Shown here: piece by piece, positions 1-7,351 of the stretch
Layout: each line of letters opens with the position of its first letter
Numbering within the stretch: position 1 is the stretch's first letter
Assembly: GCA_045534635.1 (NCBI GenBank)
Contig: JAZSKB010000024.1
Location: forward strand, 1 to 7,569
Length of the DNA stretch: 7,569 nucleotides
Direction: 5' to 3'
Source of the DNA: UBA1205 sp045534635
GTDB taxonomy: Bacteria > Bacteroidota > Bacteroidia > Bacteroidales > WCHB1-69
Made by a program: the position numbers and the translations under genes
Notes under the pieces: generated by a model
What the model was told of the DNA's origin: nothing
The model's input: the letters and a program-made list of their open reading frames with translations, nothing else
Databases searched by the model: none

Positions 1-1
1 G

Positions 2-208
2 AAAAATAACAAAAGGGTATCTTTTTATATAGTCAATGCAGATAAATCTACCAATACAGCAAAGACATATAAAATAGAAACTTTACCAACGATAGTAATA
101 TTTAAAGAAGGAGTCGAAATAGGTCGGGTTTCAGGATATTTCCAAAATATAGAAGAATTAATATTAGAAAAAATAACAGAAGCCGAAAGTAGAGATAAAA
201 AGAAATAG
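2..208 (+). CDS. Thioredoxin-fold protein, C-terminal part (5' end outside window)
   Basis: The reading frame is open from the left edge to a TAG at 206-208, giving the last 68 residues of a protein. They match the second half of a thioredoxin fold: a strand (VSFYIVNAD), a helix (TAKTYKI), the cis-proline loop LPT, a strand with the typical turn (IVIFKEG), a strand ending in a Gly (IGRVSGY), and a final helix (IEELILEKI) followed by a charged tail. The active-site region, where a CxxC would lie, is upstream of the window. It is therefore not possible to say whether this is a disulfide reductase, a TlpA-like periplasmic protein or a redox-inactive relative. It probably forms a transcription unit with the exported protein 21 bases downstream. 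The family call is fairly secure; the exact role is open. Confidence 0.75.
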   Translation, partial: KNNKRVSFYIVNADKSTNTAKTYKIETLPTIVIFKEGVEIGRVSGYFQNIEELILEKITEAESRDKKK

Positions 209-229
209 AGATTATAAAATAAAAATGTT

Positions 230-991
230 ATGAAACAAGTATTTTTTAGTTGCTGTATTTTGTTTATTGTCAATGTTTTATTTTCACAAAATACAAAAAT
301 AGAAAACATTGAAGTTAATAATATTGAATATTTTACATCTTTGAATAAAAATATTCAATGTGGTAAAATTCATATTCAAGTAAATGACTTAAATAACAAG
401 AAGTCATTGTCTAATGAATATCAAATTTTCTTTTGTAAAAAAAATGCAGACAAATTTGGACAAAGAGAATTTTTATACAATATTCTTTCTTTAAAAGATT
501 CTATGCAATATGTTTATAATCAAAATACTTGGTATGTTGTCAACCATCGGAAAAAGACCTATGAACTTGAGACAGATAGTTCTTGGTGTAAAATATCATG
601 TCTTTTCCCTTATTTGTGGCCAGAAATATTAATAGATTTAATGAATTCTTATTACTTGCAAGAAAAAACGGATATTAATGAACAAGAATTAGTGTCTATA
701 GAAGAAAACGATACTTCATTTTCTTTAAAGCAAGAAATATCTAATTATTCAGAAAATCATATATATATGACTACGAAAATATATGTATGGGACAAAAACA
801 CATTGTTGTTATCCAAAAGTAAGCGACAAATTTCTAAAATTAAGGATAAGGGAAAGTCTCAAGTAATTTCTAATAGGGAAACTTCTCTTATTGGAGCCTC
901 TTTAAATAAAGATGAATATTTAGATACTCGATTATACGATGGAAAGAATTATATTAACATAAATTATAAAGAATCTAAAAAGAAATTATAG
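230..991 (+). CDS. Exported protein of unknown function, possibly LolA-like fold
   Basis: This 253-residue protein starts with a clear signal peptide: Lys2, then a hydrophobic stretch at about residues 4-18, with likely cleavage near LFSQ (18-20). It is therefore predicted to be periplasmic or outer-membrane associated. Cys8 and Cys9 lie too early, inside the hydrophobic core, to form a lipobox. The remainder has no transmembrane segment. Its pattern is of beta strands with turns such as QYVYNQNTWYVVNHRKKTYEL (about residues 93-113) and, near the end, RLYDGKNYININY. This recalls the LolA/LolB-like beta-sheet modules that Bacteroidota often place next to thioredoxin-like domains; that resemblance is from memory of the pattern, not an alignment. 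The ATG at 230 is chosen because it puts the signal peptide at the N-terminus. It follows the thioredoxin-like gene by 21 bases and ends just before a strong terminator. No enzymatic motif is visible. Confidence 0.7.
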   Translation: MKQVFFSCCILFIVNVLFSQNTKIENIEVNNIEYFTSLNKNIQCGKIHIQVNDLNNKKSLSNEYQIFFCKKNADKFGQREFLYNILSLKDSMQYVYNQNTWYVVNHRKKTYELETDSSWCKISCLFPYLWPEILIDLMNSYYLQEKTDINEQELVSIEENDTSFSLKQEISNYSENHIYMTTKIYVWDKNTLLLSKSKRQISKIKDKGKSQVISNRETSLIGASLNKDEYLDTRLYDGKNYININYKESKKKL

Positions 992-994
992 GAA

Positions 995-1035
995 AACAAA
1001 AAATCGAGCGGAGTTTATCCGCTCGGTTTTTTGTT
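995..1035. terminator. Bidirectional rho-independent terminator between convergent genes
   Basis: The core is a perfect 8-bp stem, CGAGCGGA (1005-1012) and TCCGCTCG (1018-1025), around the loop GTTTA. A T-G wobble (1004/1026) and a run of A-T pairs with one C-G extend it to about 18 bp (995-1012 with 1018-1035). The A tract on the left and T tract on the right give a U-run to either transcript. It sits 4 bases after the stop of the exported-protein gene and 23 bases beyond the stop of the aspartate kinase gene on the other strand, as expected for a shared terminator. It is also the most GC-rich spot in its neighbourhood. Confidence 0.92.
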
Positions 1036-1057
1036 GTTTTGTTAGAATGAAGAAATT

Positions 1058-2371
1058 TTATTTTTTCTCTCTTTCTATAACATTCCAAGAAGAATTTACA
1101 TTGCTTTTTAGAACGTATTGAACAGTTGTTCGATTTTTTTGTTCTAAAACAATCTCTCTATTCTGAATAGTGTTGATAATGCTTTGTTTGTCGTAATGAC
1201 GAATAGTAAACAATTCCATATCAGTATTGTATCGAACAAAAAATTCTGTTTGAAGTTCTTCAATTAAATTTTCAATAGAATTACGATTGTCAACACAGAG
1301 CGAAAAACTAAGAGCAGAATTTTGCATTAAATTGATTTTTACACCAAAATAAGCAAAAAGAGCAAATATGGTAGAAAGATTGTCTTCGGCGATAAAAGAA
1401 AAATCTTTTGGCATGATAGAAATCAATACTTGATTTTTTTTACAGATAAAGCAAGGAATTGTTTTATTTTGTTCTGTATGAGTGATAAGACTACCTCTTT
1501 CTTTTGGATGAATAAAAGATTTTACCCATAAAGGAATATTTTTATTTTGTAAAGGTTTTAATGTTTTTGGGTGAATGACACTTGCTCCATAATAAGCCAA
1601 TTCAATGGCTTCGTGATAAGAAATAGTTTCTAATTTAATTGTATTGTTGAATAATTTTGGGTCGGCATTGAGCAAGCCATCAACATCTTTCCAAATAGTA
1701 ACACTTTCAGCATTGAGAGCAAAAGCAAAAACGGCAGCAGAAAAATCAGAACCTTCACGCCCTAATGTAGTGGTTAGCCCTTCTGAAGTCCCACCAATAA
1801 AACCTTGAGTAACAATTATTTGATTTGTGTTTTCGTTGTTATAATAAGGTTGAATATGTTTTTGAATTTTTTTCTGAGTTGTATTCCAATCGACAATACC
1901 TTCTCTATAAGTATTATCAGTGCGAATAAGTTTTCTTGCATCTTTCCAAATGTTGTTGATGTTGTGCATTTGCAGATAAGCAGCAACTATTTTAGTGGAG
2001 AGAATTTCTCCATAAGAAACAATTCTATCGTATTCGTAATCAAAATTATCGCCAGCAGGTTCTTGCAAAATATCAGATAATTCATCAATTAATGTGTTGA
2101 TTGATAATAAAATATCAGAACTATTGTTGCCAAACAATTCGTTGATAATAGCGATATGCTGTTCTTTTAATGTTTGAAAATGAATATTGCTATTTTCTTT
2201 ATCATCGTGAAAATAAGCATTAATCAATAATTCTAAAAGATTAGTTGTTTTTCCCATAGCAGACACAACGACAAGAAGTTGTTCTTTTTTATGAGAATCA
2301 ATAATATTTTTTACATTTTCAAAACCTTTAGCATCTTTAACCGATGCACCACCAAATTTAAAAATTTTCAT
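1058..2371 (-). CDS. lysC: Aspartate kinase, monofunctional, with C-terminal ACT region
   Basis: The enzyme phosphorylates L-aspartate with ATP to 4-phospho-aspartate, the first step towards lysine, diaminopimelate, threonine, methionine and isoleucine; it is cytosolic. The protein has 437 residues, close to the 449 of E. coli LysC. The kinase domain (about 1-300) shows KFGGASV (5-11), VSAMGKTTN (36-44), SYGEILSTK (119-127), the catalytic/nucleotide loop TLGREGSDFSAA (202-213), WKDVDGLLNADPKL (227-240) and AYYGASVIHPKT (259-270). Residues of about 310-437 form the regulatory ACT region: the first unit is clear (VLISIM...VKINLMQNSALSFSLCVDN) and the second is compact. No homoserine dehydrogenase domain is fused. 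The start codon directly abuts the stop of the upstream giant gene, with no good Shine-Dalgarno, so translation may depend on the upstream ribosomes. The symbol lysC is by family; which end product inhibits the enzyme is not determined here. Confidence 0.95.
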   Translation of the reverse strand: MKIFKFGGASVKDAKGFENVKNIIDSHKKEQLLVVVSAMGKTTNLLELLINAYFHDDKENSNIHFQTLKEQHIAIINELFGNNSSDILLSINTLIDELSDILQEPAGDNFDYEYDRIVSYGEILSTKIVAAYLQMHNINNIWKDARKLIRTDNTYREGIVDWNTTQKKIQKHIQPYYNNENTNQIIVTQGFIGGTSEGLTTTLGREGSDFSAAVFAFALNAESVTIWKDVDGLLNADPKLFNNTIKLETISYHEAIELAYYGASVIHPKTLKPLQNKNIPLWVKSFIHPKERGSLITHTEQNKTIPCFICKKNQVLISIMPKDFSFIAEDNLSTIFALFAYFGVKINLMQNSALSFSLCVDNRNSIENLIEELQTEFFVRYNTDMELFTIRHYDKQSIINTIQNREIVLEQKNRTTVQYVLKSNVNSSWNVIEREKK

Positions 2372-5300
2372 TTATCGTATAAGAGTTATATTGCCTTTAT
2401 GAATATATTCTAAACCGCCGATACAAGTGGCTTGCAAATAGTAAACATAAACGCCGGGTTCACAAATTTTATTTTTATATAATCCATTCCAACCAATGTT
2501 TTTGTCTGTTGTTTCAAATAATTTTTCACCCCAACGATTGTAAATAGCGAAATTGATTTTTTCTAAAATTTCGCCACGAACATATAAAATATCATTGATT
2601 CCATCGTTGTTGGGACTGAAAGCATTGGGTACAAAAACATAAGGTTCTTGGCAAATTACATCTAAAACATAAATACTGATAGTATCAGATATTTGACAAC
2701 CAAATTTATCGGTAACGATAACCGTATATAAAGTAGATTCTAATGGAGTTATTTTTACATCTTTTCCATCAATAGGTGTTACATTGTCGGAAGGAGTCCA
2801 AGAATAACTATATTCATTGCCCAAATCGGTAGCATGTAAAAAAGTATGTTGAGAACGATAAAAAGTGTTGGTGTCAGCCCAAACATCAACTTCTTTTGAA
2901 AAATAAGAAGAATCTTCAATAGTTATGTTAATATCATTTTTACAACCTAAAGAATCAGTTACAACAAGTGAATAATCGCCTATGCACAAGTTGGAAATCG
3001 AAGGAGTACTATCTCCAGTTGACCAATTGTAAGTATAAGGAGCAATACCTCCCGAAGTAGTAACATCAATTGTTCCCAAACACACTTCTTTACAAGGTGT
3101 TTTGGAAATGATAATAGATGAATTTAATAAAGGAGGATTTTCAACGACAATAGATGTATCATATTGACAATCAAAATGGTCTAATATTTTTAAATGATAA
3201 GTTCCCGCCGAAATATTGGAAAGAATAGAATCATTAAGCGGAGTATTGTTCCAAAAATAACGATAAGGAGGAGTACCACCGAAAGGGGAAACGATGATAA
3301 ACGCATCGTTTAATCCGTTGCAAGTTGGTTGTTTTATCTGAACGAAGTTGAGAGAAATAGGATTAGGTTGTGTAAGTTCAGGGAATAATTGTCTTTTACA
3401 AGAATTTGAATCCACAATTAAAACATTGTATGTTCCAGCACAAATATTTTCAATAGAAGAATCTGTACTTCCATTTTGCCACAAAATAGCATAAGGAGGA
3501 GTACCTCCAGTGATTTCAATAGTTATTTTTCCATTACAATCACCAAAACAGAGCGGTTTTGTAGAATTATAGTTTAATTCCAAAGAAGATGTATCGAAAA
3601 CAGTAAAGGCAATACTATCAACACAAAGATTAGTATCTTTAAGCGTAAAAATATAAGTTCCAGGACATAAATTATTGTTTTCGAGAGAAGTACAGCCATT
3701 GTTCCATTGATACCTATAAGGAGGAGTTCCTCCGTTGATAAGAATATTTGCTTTGCCAGAACAAGGAGTTGTACAAGAATCTAAAGAAATGGTATCGTAT
3801 AAAATGGCTTGTAATAATTGAGGTTCTTGTATCAAAATAGAAGTATCAATAAAACAATTGAACTTGTCAATAATACGAACAGAATAAGTTCCAGCAATTA
3901 AATTAGAAAAATTGTTTGTATCCATAGAAGTGTGTTGCCATTGGTAAGAATAAGGTGTTAATCCTCCAAAAGCATTTATAAAAATACTTCCTGAACTATC
4001 GTTGAAACATCGTAAATTGTTGGTTTGTATTTCAGCGTTTATGTTGATAACTGTAATATTAAGAGTATCACTTTGTTGACAACCATATTCATTGGTAAGA
4101 GTAAGCAATAAAAAGCCATTGCTATCCAAACAAATATTAGAAGCAAGACTATCTTTGTTGCCAGAGCAATAACCATTAGATAAACGCCATTGTGCAGAAT
4201 ACGAAGAACTATATTCTTGAGACATAAAATTAACAGAAGTATGTATAGTATCGCCTTTACAATGCAAAGGAATAGAATCTAATTGTATTGTAAAAGAAGA
4301 AGTTAATATTGTTAATGTGTCAACTACGGCACAAATATTGTCGCTTCGTTGAAGATAATATTGTTGTATTGGTTTGTTTTCTGAAGAATCGATATTTAAT
4401 AAAGAAGAGTATATATTGGTATTGATAGTATCTTTGAAAGATGGAGTTTTTGACCAAATAAAAGTATTTGCATTTGTACTATCACCATAAAAAGAAAATG
4501 GAGAATTGTGGCATTTGTAAGAATGATAATTTTGATTTTCAGGTAATTCTGTTAATTCTATTTGTTGAACTAAAGTATCAACACAAGCACCATTGGAAAT
4601 AAATAAAAAATAAGTTCTATCGGTGGTATCGAAGAAAAAAGGATTTGGAGAAGTAGAATCACTTAAACCAGTAGAAGGTTGCCAAAGATAAGAAATACTA
4701 TCATCTAAAAAAGGTTCAATGCCAATTTGAATAGAAGTGTTTGTTTTACAAGTTGTAATTGTAGGTAAAGTATCTATTTTGTTGGATAAAACAAGTAATT
4801 TTTTAGAAATGGTATCAGAAATATTACAACTTGAAGAATCGGTAATAATAAGAACAATTTCGTAAATTCCGGGTTCTGTGTAATCGTGAGAAGGGATTGG
4901 CAAATTACTATTGGTACTATCACCAAAATCCCATTGATATTGTGTAGAGATACTATCATGTAATTGAGAAGTATTTTCAAAAGAGATAGTATAAGGAGCA
5001 CAAACGATAGAAGGCATTTTGAAGTCGGCGATAATCAAAGATGTAGCAAATTGAATTTTGACGACACCTAAATTACAGTTATTACTATTATTTGTAGGAC
5101 CGACAGCCCCTTGAGTTACAGGAAAATCATTGTGTTTTCCACAGCCTGCACAAACCGCTTGATAAATAGTTCCATTCTTATCGAAACGACTAGTACCACC
5201 ATCAACGTGTTCAGGTGATTGATTTCCACCAAAATAACTGGCAAATTCTAAATAAGCGGCATCTTTTCCAATGGTAATCATATAAAAATCGCCATTGCGG

Positions 5301-7261
5301 TCGCAAGTGGTTTTAAAAGCATCGTTAGAAAGAGGAAGACCTTCCAAAGTAGAAGTAGCAAACGCATTTACAAATCCTCCCCAGCCAGAGATATGAATAC
5401 GTCCGCAAACGTCAACCATCATTGCAGAAGGTACAAGTTCATAACCTAAATTAGCATTACCAAAAGATGTTGACCATATTTTTTGAGAGAGACTATTGTT
5501 GAGTTTGCATAAAAATTGACCATTCCCGCTGTGCCAATTGACATTGTATATCCAATTTGAGGCAGAATCATTGGTTTGTCCCATTACATATACATTTCCA
5601 TTGTTGTCTAAATCAATGAGAAATGCTTGGTCAAGGTATTGAGAGCCGATAAATGTAGAATGTAAAAGTTGTGTACCACTGGTAGCAATTTTAGATACAA
5701 AACCATCAATAATGCCATTGTGAGAAGTTGATAATGCTCCTTGTGTTGTTGGAAAATTATTAGATAAGGTTCCACCACAAACATACAAATTGTCATCTTT
5801 GTCGATAATAGTACTATAAATAGCATCATTATTATTTCCTCCAAGATAAGAACAAAATATCAAATTTTGCAAATTGTACGAAAACTTAGCAACAAATCCA
5901 TCTTGAGCACCTGCTAATGTAGGTTGAAAAGCTCCTGTTGTAACAGGTAAATCGTTGGACATAGTGGAAGAGGCGATATAAATATTGTTATTTTTATCAA
6001 TTTGTAAATCTCCGCGAGTTTCATCGCCATAATTTTTGCACAGAGAATGCGTGTTAACACCATCGTTGTTGCTACCGCCAAAATAAGTGGAACTTAATAA
6101 ACTTGTTCCTGATTCATTGAAACGAGAAATAGCAATATCAGAACCATTTAGATAGTTATTAACATTAGAGATAATCATAGAAATTCCTCCAGAAAAATTT
6201 GGCATAAAAGCGTCTGAAGTAATAGGAAAATTGATAGAAGAAGTTGTTGCCAAAATGTACAATTCATTGTTGTTGTTTACACATAAACTATGAGGAACAT
6301 CGGCGAAAGAACCTCCTAAGTAGGTTGAAAATATGCGAGAAGTACCGTCAGGACTAAATTTGGTAATCCCAATATCGCAATTGTTGCTATAATTTATTTG
6401 AAATGCTCCTAATGTGGTAGGGTATCCGACACCATAAACTGTACCTCCGCCATAAAGATTGCCTTCTAAATCGTAGGTGGCAGTATAACCAAAATTATCT
6501 GCATAAGAGCCTGAATATGATGCAAATACAATTGTTGGGTCGATAATTAATGGAAGTGATTTATCATAATCGCCTACATGAAAACTTACCATTTGATTTT
6601 CAAGGATAAATTGACAATCTATTTTTTGTTTTTCTCCAAATTTATCTATTTGATAGGCATAAGGTGCTAATTCGGTTGCTCTAAATTTTCCAATTTGAAT
6701 ATATAAATGATTGCTTCTAATTTGTATTTGGTCAACTCCTTGATACAACATTTTTAGTTGATTAGGATTTGCATAAGGGGCAATAATTACATCGTATTTG
6801 TACGTATTTTCTTTTCCATAGAAATGAATATCAATACCTTTATAAATATTTTTATATGTAATGTCTTCATATTGAGAAACATCACTTTTCCATTGGGAAG
6901 GATTGTTGGATAGATAAAAATTGAGGTATTCTTTTTTAGGATTGGAAGGGAGAATATCGGAAGAAGTATTTGCATCTAAAAAATGGACACGATATGCGAA
7001 CATTTGTGTAATTTCAGGTAATTTTGTATTGGTATTTCCTGATTTGTGTTCGGCTATTAAATTCAAAAAATCTGAATCTATAAAAGAATAGGTAATGGCA
7101 TTTTGTTCAAAAAAAAGGCTTCCTCCTTGTATCGTTGATTTATAACGAACAATATTTTCCCACTGTCCTTTATTTTCGATAAAGGTAATCTGTTGATGTT
7201 CTTCTCCGAATAATGGTATCGAAAGCAACATTATAAAAATGTATAAAATCCAATTTTTCAT
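2372..7261 (-). CDS. Giant T9SS-secreted surface protein: DUF7948-like / SBBP propeller / PKD / SprB repeats / CHU_C
   Basis: This 1629-residue protein is a predicted T9SS cargo, surface-attached or released. Residues 1-19 are a signal peptide (MKNW, hydrophobic core, LFG before EEHQQ). Residues of about 23-244 start with FIENKGQW and resemble the DUF7948 head often found before SBBP repeats. Residues of about 245-739 are SBBP beta-propeller repeats (STYLGG, STYFGG, CSYLGG, with NNIYI and NFPxT motifs), closing with a CAGC and DFPVTQGA segment. A PKD domain follows (about 745-825, YQWDFGDS and HDYTEPGIYEI). Next come roughly three Ig-like units (829-1072), five SprB repeats (1075-1455, GGTPPYRYxW), one more Ig-like unit, and the CHU_C type B sorting domain (1539-1629, FVPNAFSPNNDGIND and YNRWGEKLFET). 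The frame also runs further upstream to a TTG at 7354, but that extension would bury the signal peptide and overlap the promoter; ATG 7261 is preferred. An adhesive or structural role is inferred; no catalytic domain is visible. Confidence 0.9.
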   Translation of the reverse strand: MKNWILYIFIMLLSIPLFGEEHQQITFIENKGQWENIVRYKSTIQGGSLFFEQNAITYSFIDSDFLNLIAEHKSGNTNTKLPEITQMFAYRVHFLDANTSSDILPSNPKKEYLNFYLSNNPSQWKSDVSQYEDITYKNIYKGIDIHFYGKENTYKYDVIIAPYANPNQLKMLYQGVDQIQIRSNHLYIQIGKFRATELAPYAYQIDKFGEKQKIDCQFILENQMVSFHVGDYDKSLPLIIDPTIVFASYSGSYADNFGYTATYDLEGNLYGGGTVYGVGYPTTLGAFQINYSNNCDIGITKFSPDGTSRIFSTYLGGSFADVPHSLCVNNNNELYILATTSSINFPITSDAFMPNFSGGISMIISNVNNYLNGSDIAISRFNESGTSLLSSTYFGGSNNDGVNTHSLCKNYGDETRGDLQIDKNNNIYIASSTMSNDLPVTTGAFQPTLAGAQDGFVAKFSYNLQNLIFCSYLGGNNNDAIYSTIIDKDDNLYVCGGTLSNNFPTTQGALSTSHNGIIDGFVSKIATSGTQLLHSTFIGSQYLDQAFLIDLDNNGNVYVMGQTNDSASNWIYNVNWHSGNGQFLCKLNNSLSQKIWSTSFGNANLGYELVPSAMMVDVCGRIHISGWGGFVNAFATSTLEGLPLSNDAFKTTCDRNGDFYMITIGKDAAYLEFASYFGGNQSPEHVDGGTSRFDKNGTIYQAVCAGCGKHNDFPVTQGAVGPTNNSNNCNLGVVKIQFATSLIIADFKMPSIVCAPYTISFENTSQLHDSISTQYQWDFGDSTNSNLPIPSHDYTEPGIYEIVLIITDSSSCNISDTISKKLLVLSNKIDTLPTITTCKTNTSIQIGIEPFLDDSISYLWQPSTGLSDSTSPNPFFFDTTDRTYFLFISNGACVDTLVQQIELTELPENQNYHSYKCHNSPFSFYGDSTNANTFIWSKTPSFKDTINTNIYSSLLNIDSSENKPIQQYYLQRSDNICAVVDTLTILTSSFTIQLDSIPLHCKGDTIHTSVNFMSQEYSSSYSAQWRLSNGYCSGNKDSLASNICLDSNGFLLLTLTNEYGCQQSDTLNITVININAEIQTNNLRCFNDSSGSIFINAFGGLTPYSYQWQHTSMDTNNFSNLIAGTYSVRIIDKFNCFIDTSILIQEPQLLQAILYDTISLDSCTTPCSGKANILINGGTPPYRYQWNNGCTSLENNNLCPGTYIFTLKDTNLCVDSIAFTVFDTSSLELNYNSTKPLCFGDCNGKITIEITGGTPPYAILWQNGSTDSSIENICAGTYNVLIVDSNSCKRQLFPELTQPNPISLNFVQIKQPTCNGLNDAFIIVSPFGGTPPYRYFWNNTPLNDSILSNISAGTYHLKILDHFDCQYDTSIVVENPPLLNSSIIISKTPCKEVCLGTIDVTTSGGIAPYTYNWSTGDSTPSISNLCIGDYSLVVTDSLGCKNDINITIEDSSYFSKEVDVWADTNTFYRSQHTFLHATDLGNEYSYSWTPSDNVTPIDGKDVKITPLESTLYTVIVTDKFGCQISDTISIYVLDVICQEPYVFVPNAFSPNNDGINDILYVRGEILEKINFAIYNRWGEKLFETTDKNIGWNGLYKNKICEPGVYVYYLQATCIGGLEYIHKGNITLIR
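2375..2647 (-). other. CHU_C / T9SS type B C-terminal sorting domain (within the giant CDS)
   Basis: This encodes the last 91 residues of the giant protein. The domain opens with PYVFVPNAFSPNNDGINDIL, followed by FAIYNRWGEKLFET, GWNGLYKN, EPGVYVYYLQA and a terminal KGNITLIR. This is the gliding-motility-associated C-terminal domain, known in Bacteroidota as a type B signal for export across the outer membrane by the type IX system. All the usual blocks are present and the end is intact, so the protein should be an export-competent cargo if the host has a T9SS. The machinery itself is not in this window. Confidence 0.93.
2897..4039 (-). repeat. Five tandem SprB-type repeats (within the giant CDS)
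   Basis: Five units of about 76 residues (roughly 228 bases) lie head to tail: about 4039-3809, 3808-3581, 3580-3353, 3352-3125 and 3124-2897. Each has an early Cys, a GG-x-x-PY-x-x-x-W core (GGLTPYSYQW, GGTPPYRYQW, GGTPPYAILW, GGTPPYRYFW, GGIAPYTYNW), an N-L/I/S-x-x-G-T/D-Y turn and a late D-x-x-x-C. This matches the SprB repeat family, first seen in the Flavobacterium gliding adhesin SprB. The core is also visible in the DNA as a recurring block near 3036, 3263, 3489 and 3717 on the plus strand. Elsewhere the units have diverged strongly, so the array is old and not a recent slippage product. Confidence 0.88.
5045..6529 (-). repeat. SBBP beta-propeller repeat region, about seven blades (within the giant CDS)
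   Basis: This region covers residues of about 245-739 of the giant protein. Seven segments start with the same strand pattern: FASYSG (247), FSTYLGG (311), SSTYFGG (390), FCSYLGG (469), HSTFIG (534), WSTSFG (596) and FASYFGG (673). Most are followed by an internal D-x-x-N-x-Y strand and by an FP-x-T-x-x-AF/L motif, the hallmark of SBBP repeats. Blades 5 and 6 are more divergent. The last carries CAGC (704-707) and a further Cys in the NNCNLGVV segment. Seven units would close a complete propeller; the blade count is my own reading of the pattern. Confidence 0.82.
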
Positions 7262-7281
7262 TGTTGTTATCTTTTGATTTG

Positions 7282-7289
7282 CAAAGATA
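7282..7289 (-). promoter_or_regulatory. Bacteroidota -7 box, promoter of the giant gene/aspartate kinase unit
   Basis: On the minus strand the bases read TATCTTTG, an exact match to TAnnTTTG. The box lies 20 bases ahead of the preferred ATG at 7261, leaving a short A-rich 5' leader. No convincing TTG is found at the -33 position; that region is simply AT-rich. Its location between the ATG at 7261 and the more distant TTG codon supports 7261 as the true start. Confidence 0.6.
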
Positions 7290-7351
7290 ATGATTTTCTT
7301 TATATAAAATAGAATTTGTAAAAAATTATATATAAATATGATTTCAACAAG

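Noticed and set aside
230..292. Lipoprotein reading of the exported protein because of Cys8 and Cys9
   Set aside because: The cysteines lie at the beginning of the hydrophobic core without a preceding lipobox; a normal signal peptide ending near residue 20 fits better.
25..309. Minus-strand open frame of 94 codons
   Set aside because: It lies opposite the thioredoxin-like frame and the start of the exported-protein gene, has a low-complexity hydrophobic translation and no family motif; it is a shadow frame.
1805..2080. Plus-strand open frame of 91 codons inside aspartate kinase
   Set aside because: It is antisense to the conserved kinase domain, and its translation has no recognisable motif.
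2701..2708. TAAATTTG on the minus strand, a -7-like match that could be an internal promoter for aspartate kinase
   Set aside because: It lies about 330 bases before the kinase start inside coding sequence, and such a degenerate motif is expected by chance at this base composition.
3263..3733. Recurring small palindromes such as GGAGG-N4-CCTCC in the giant gene, also resembling Shine-Dalgarno sites
   Set aside because: They arise from codons for the repeated Gly-Gly-Thr-Pro-Pro-Tyr motif in the SprB repeats. Bacteroidota make little use of such ribosome sites, and any nearby ATG is out of frame.
2897..4039. Possible mobile or CRISPR-like repeat array
   Set aside because: The period is about 228 bases, in frame, and conserved at protein level only; these are protein domain repeats.
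4774..5844. Further minus-strand frames (4774-5001, 5608-5844) inside the giant gene
   Set aside because: They are out-of-frame readings of the PKD and SBBP regions, rich in Leu and Ile through base composition only.
6787..6975. Minus-strand frame of 62 codons inside the head domain of the giant gene
   Set aside because: It is an out-of-frame reading of a conserved coding region and has no features of its own.
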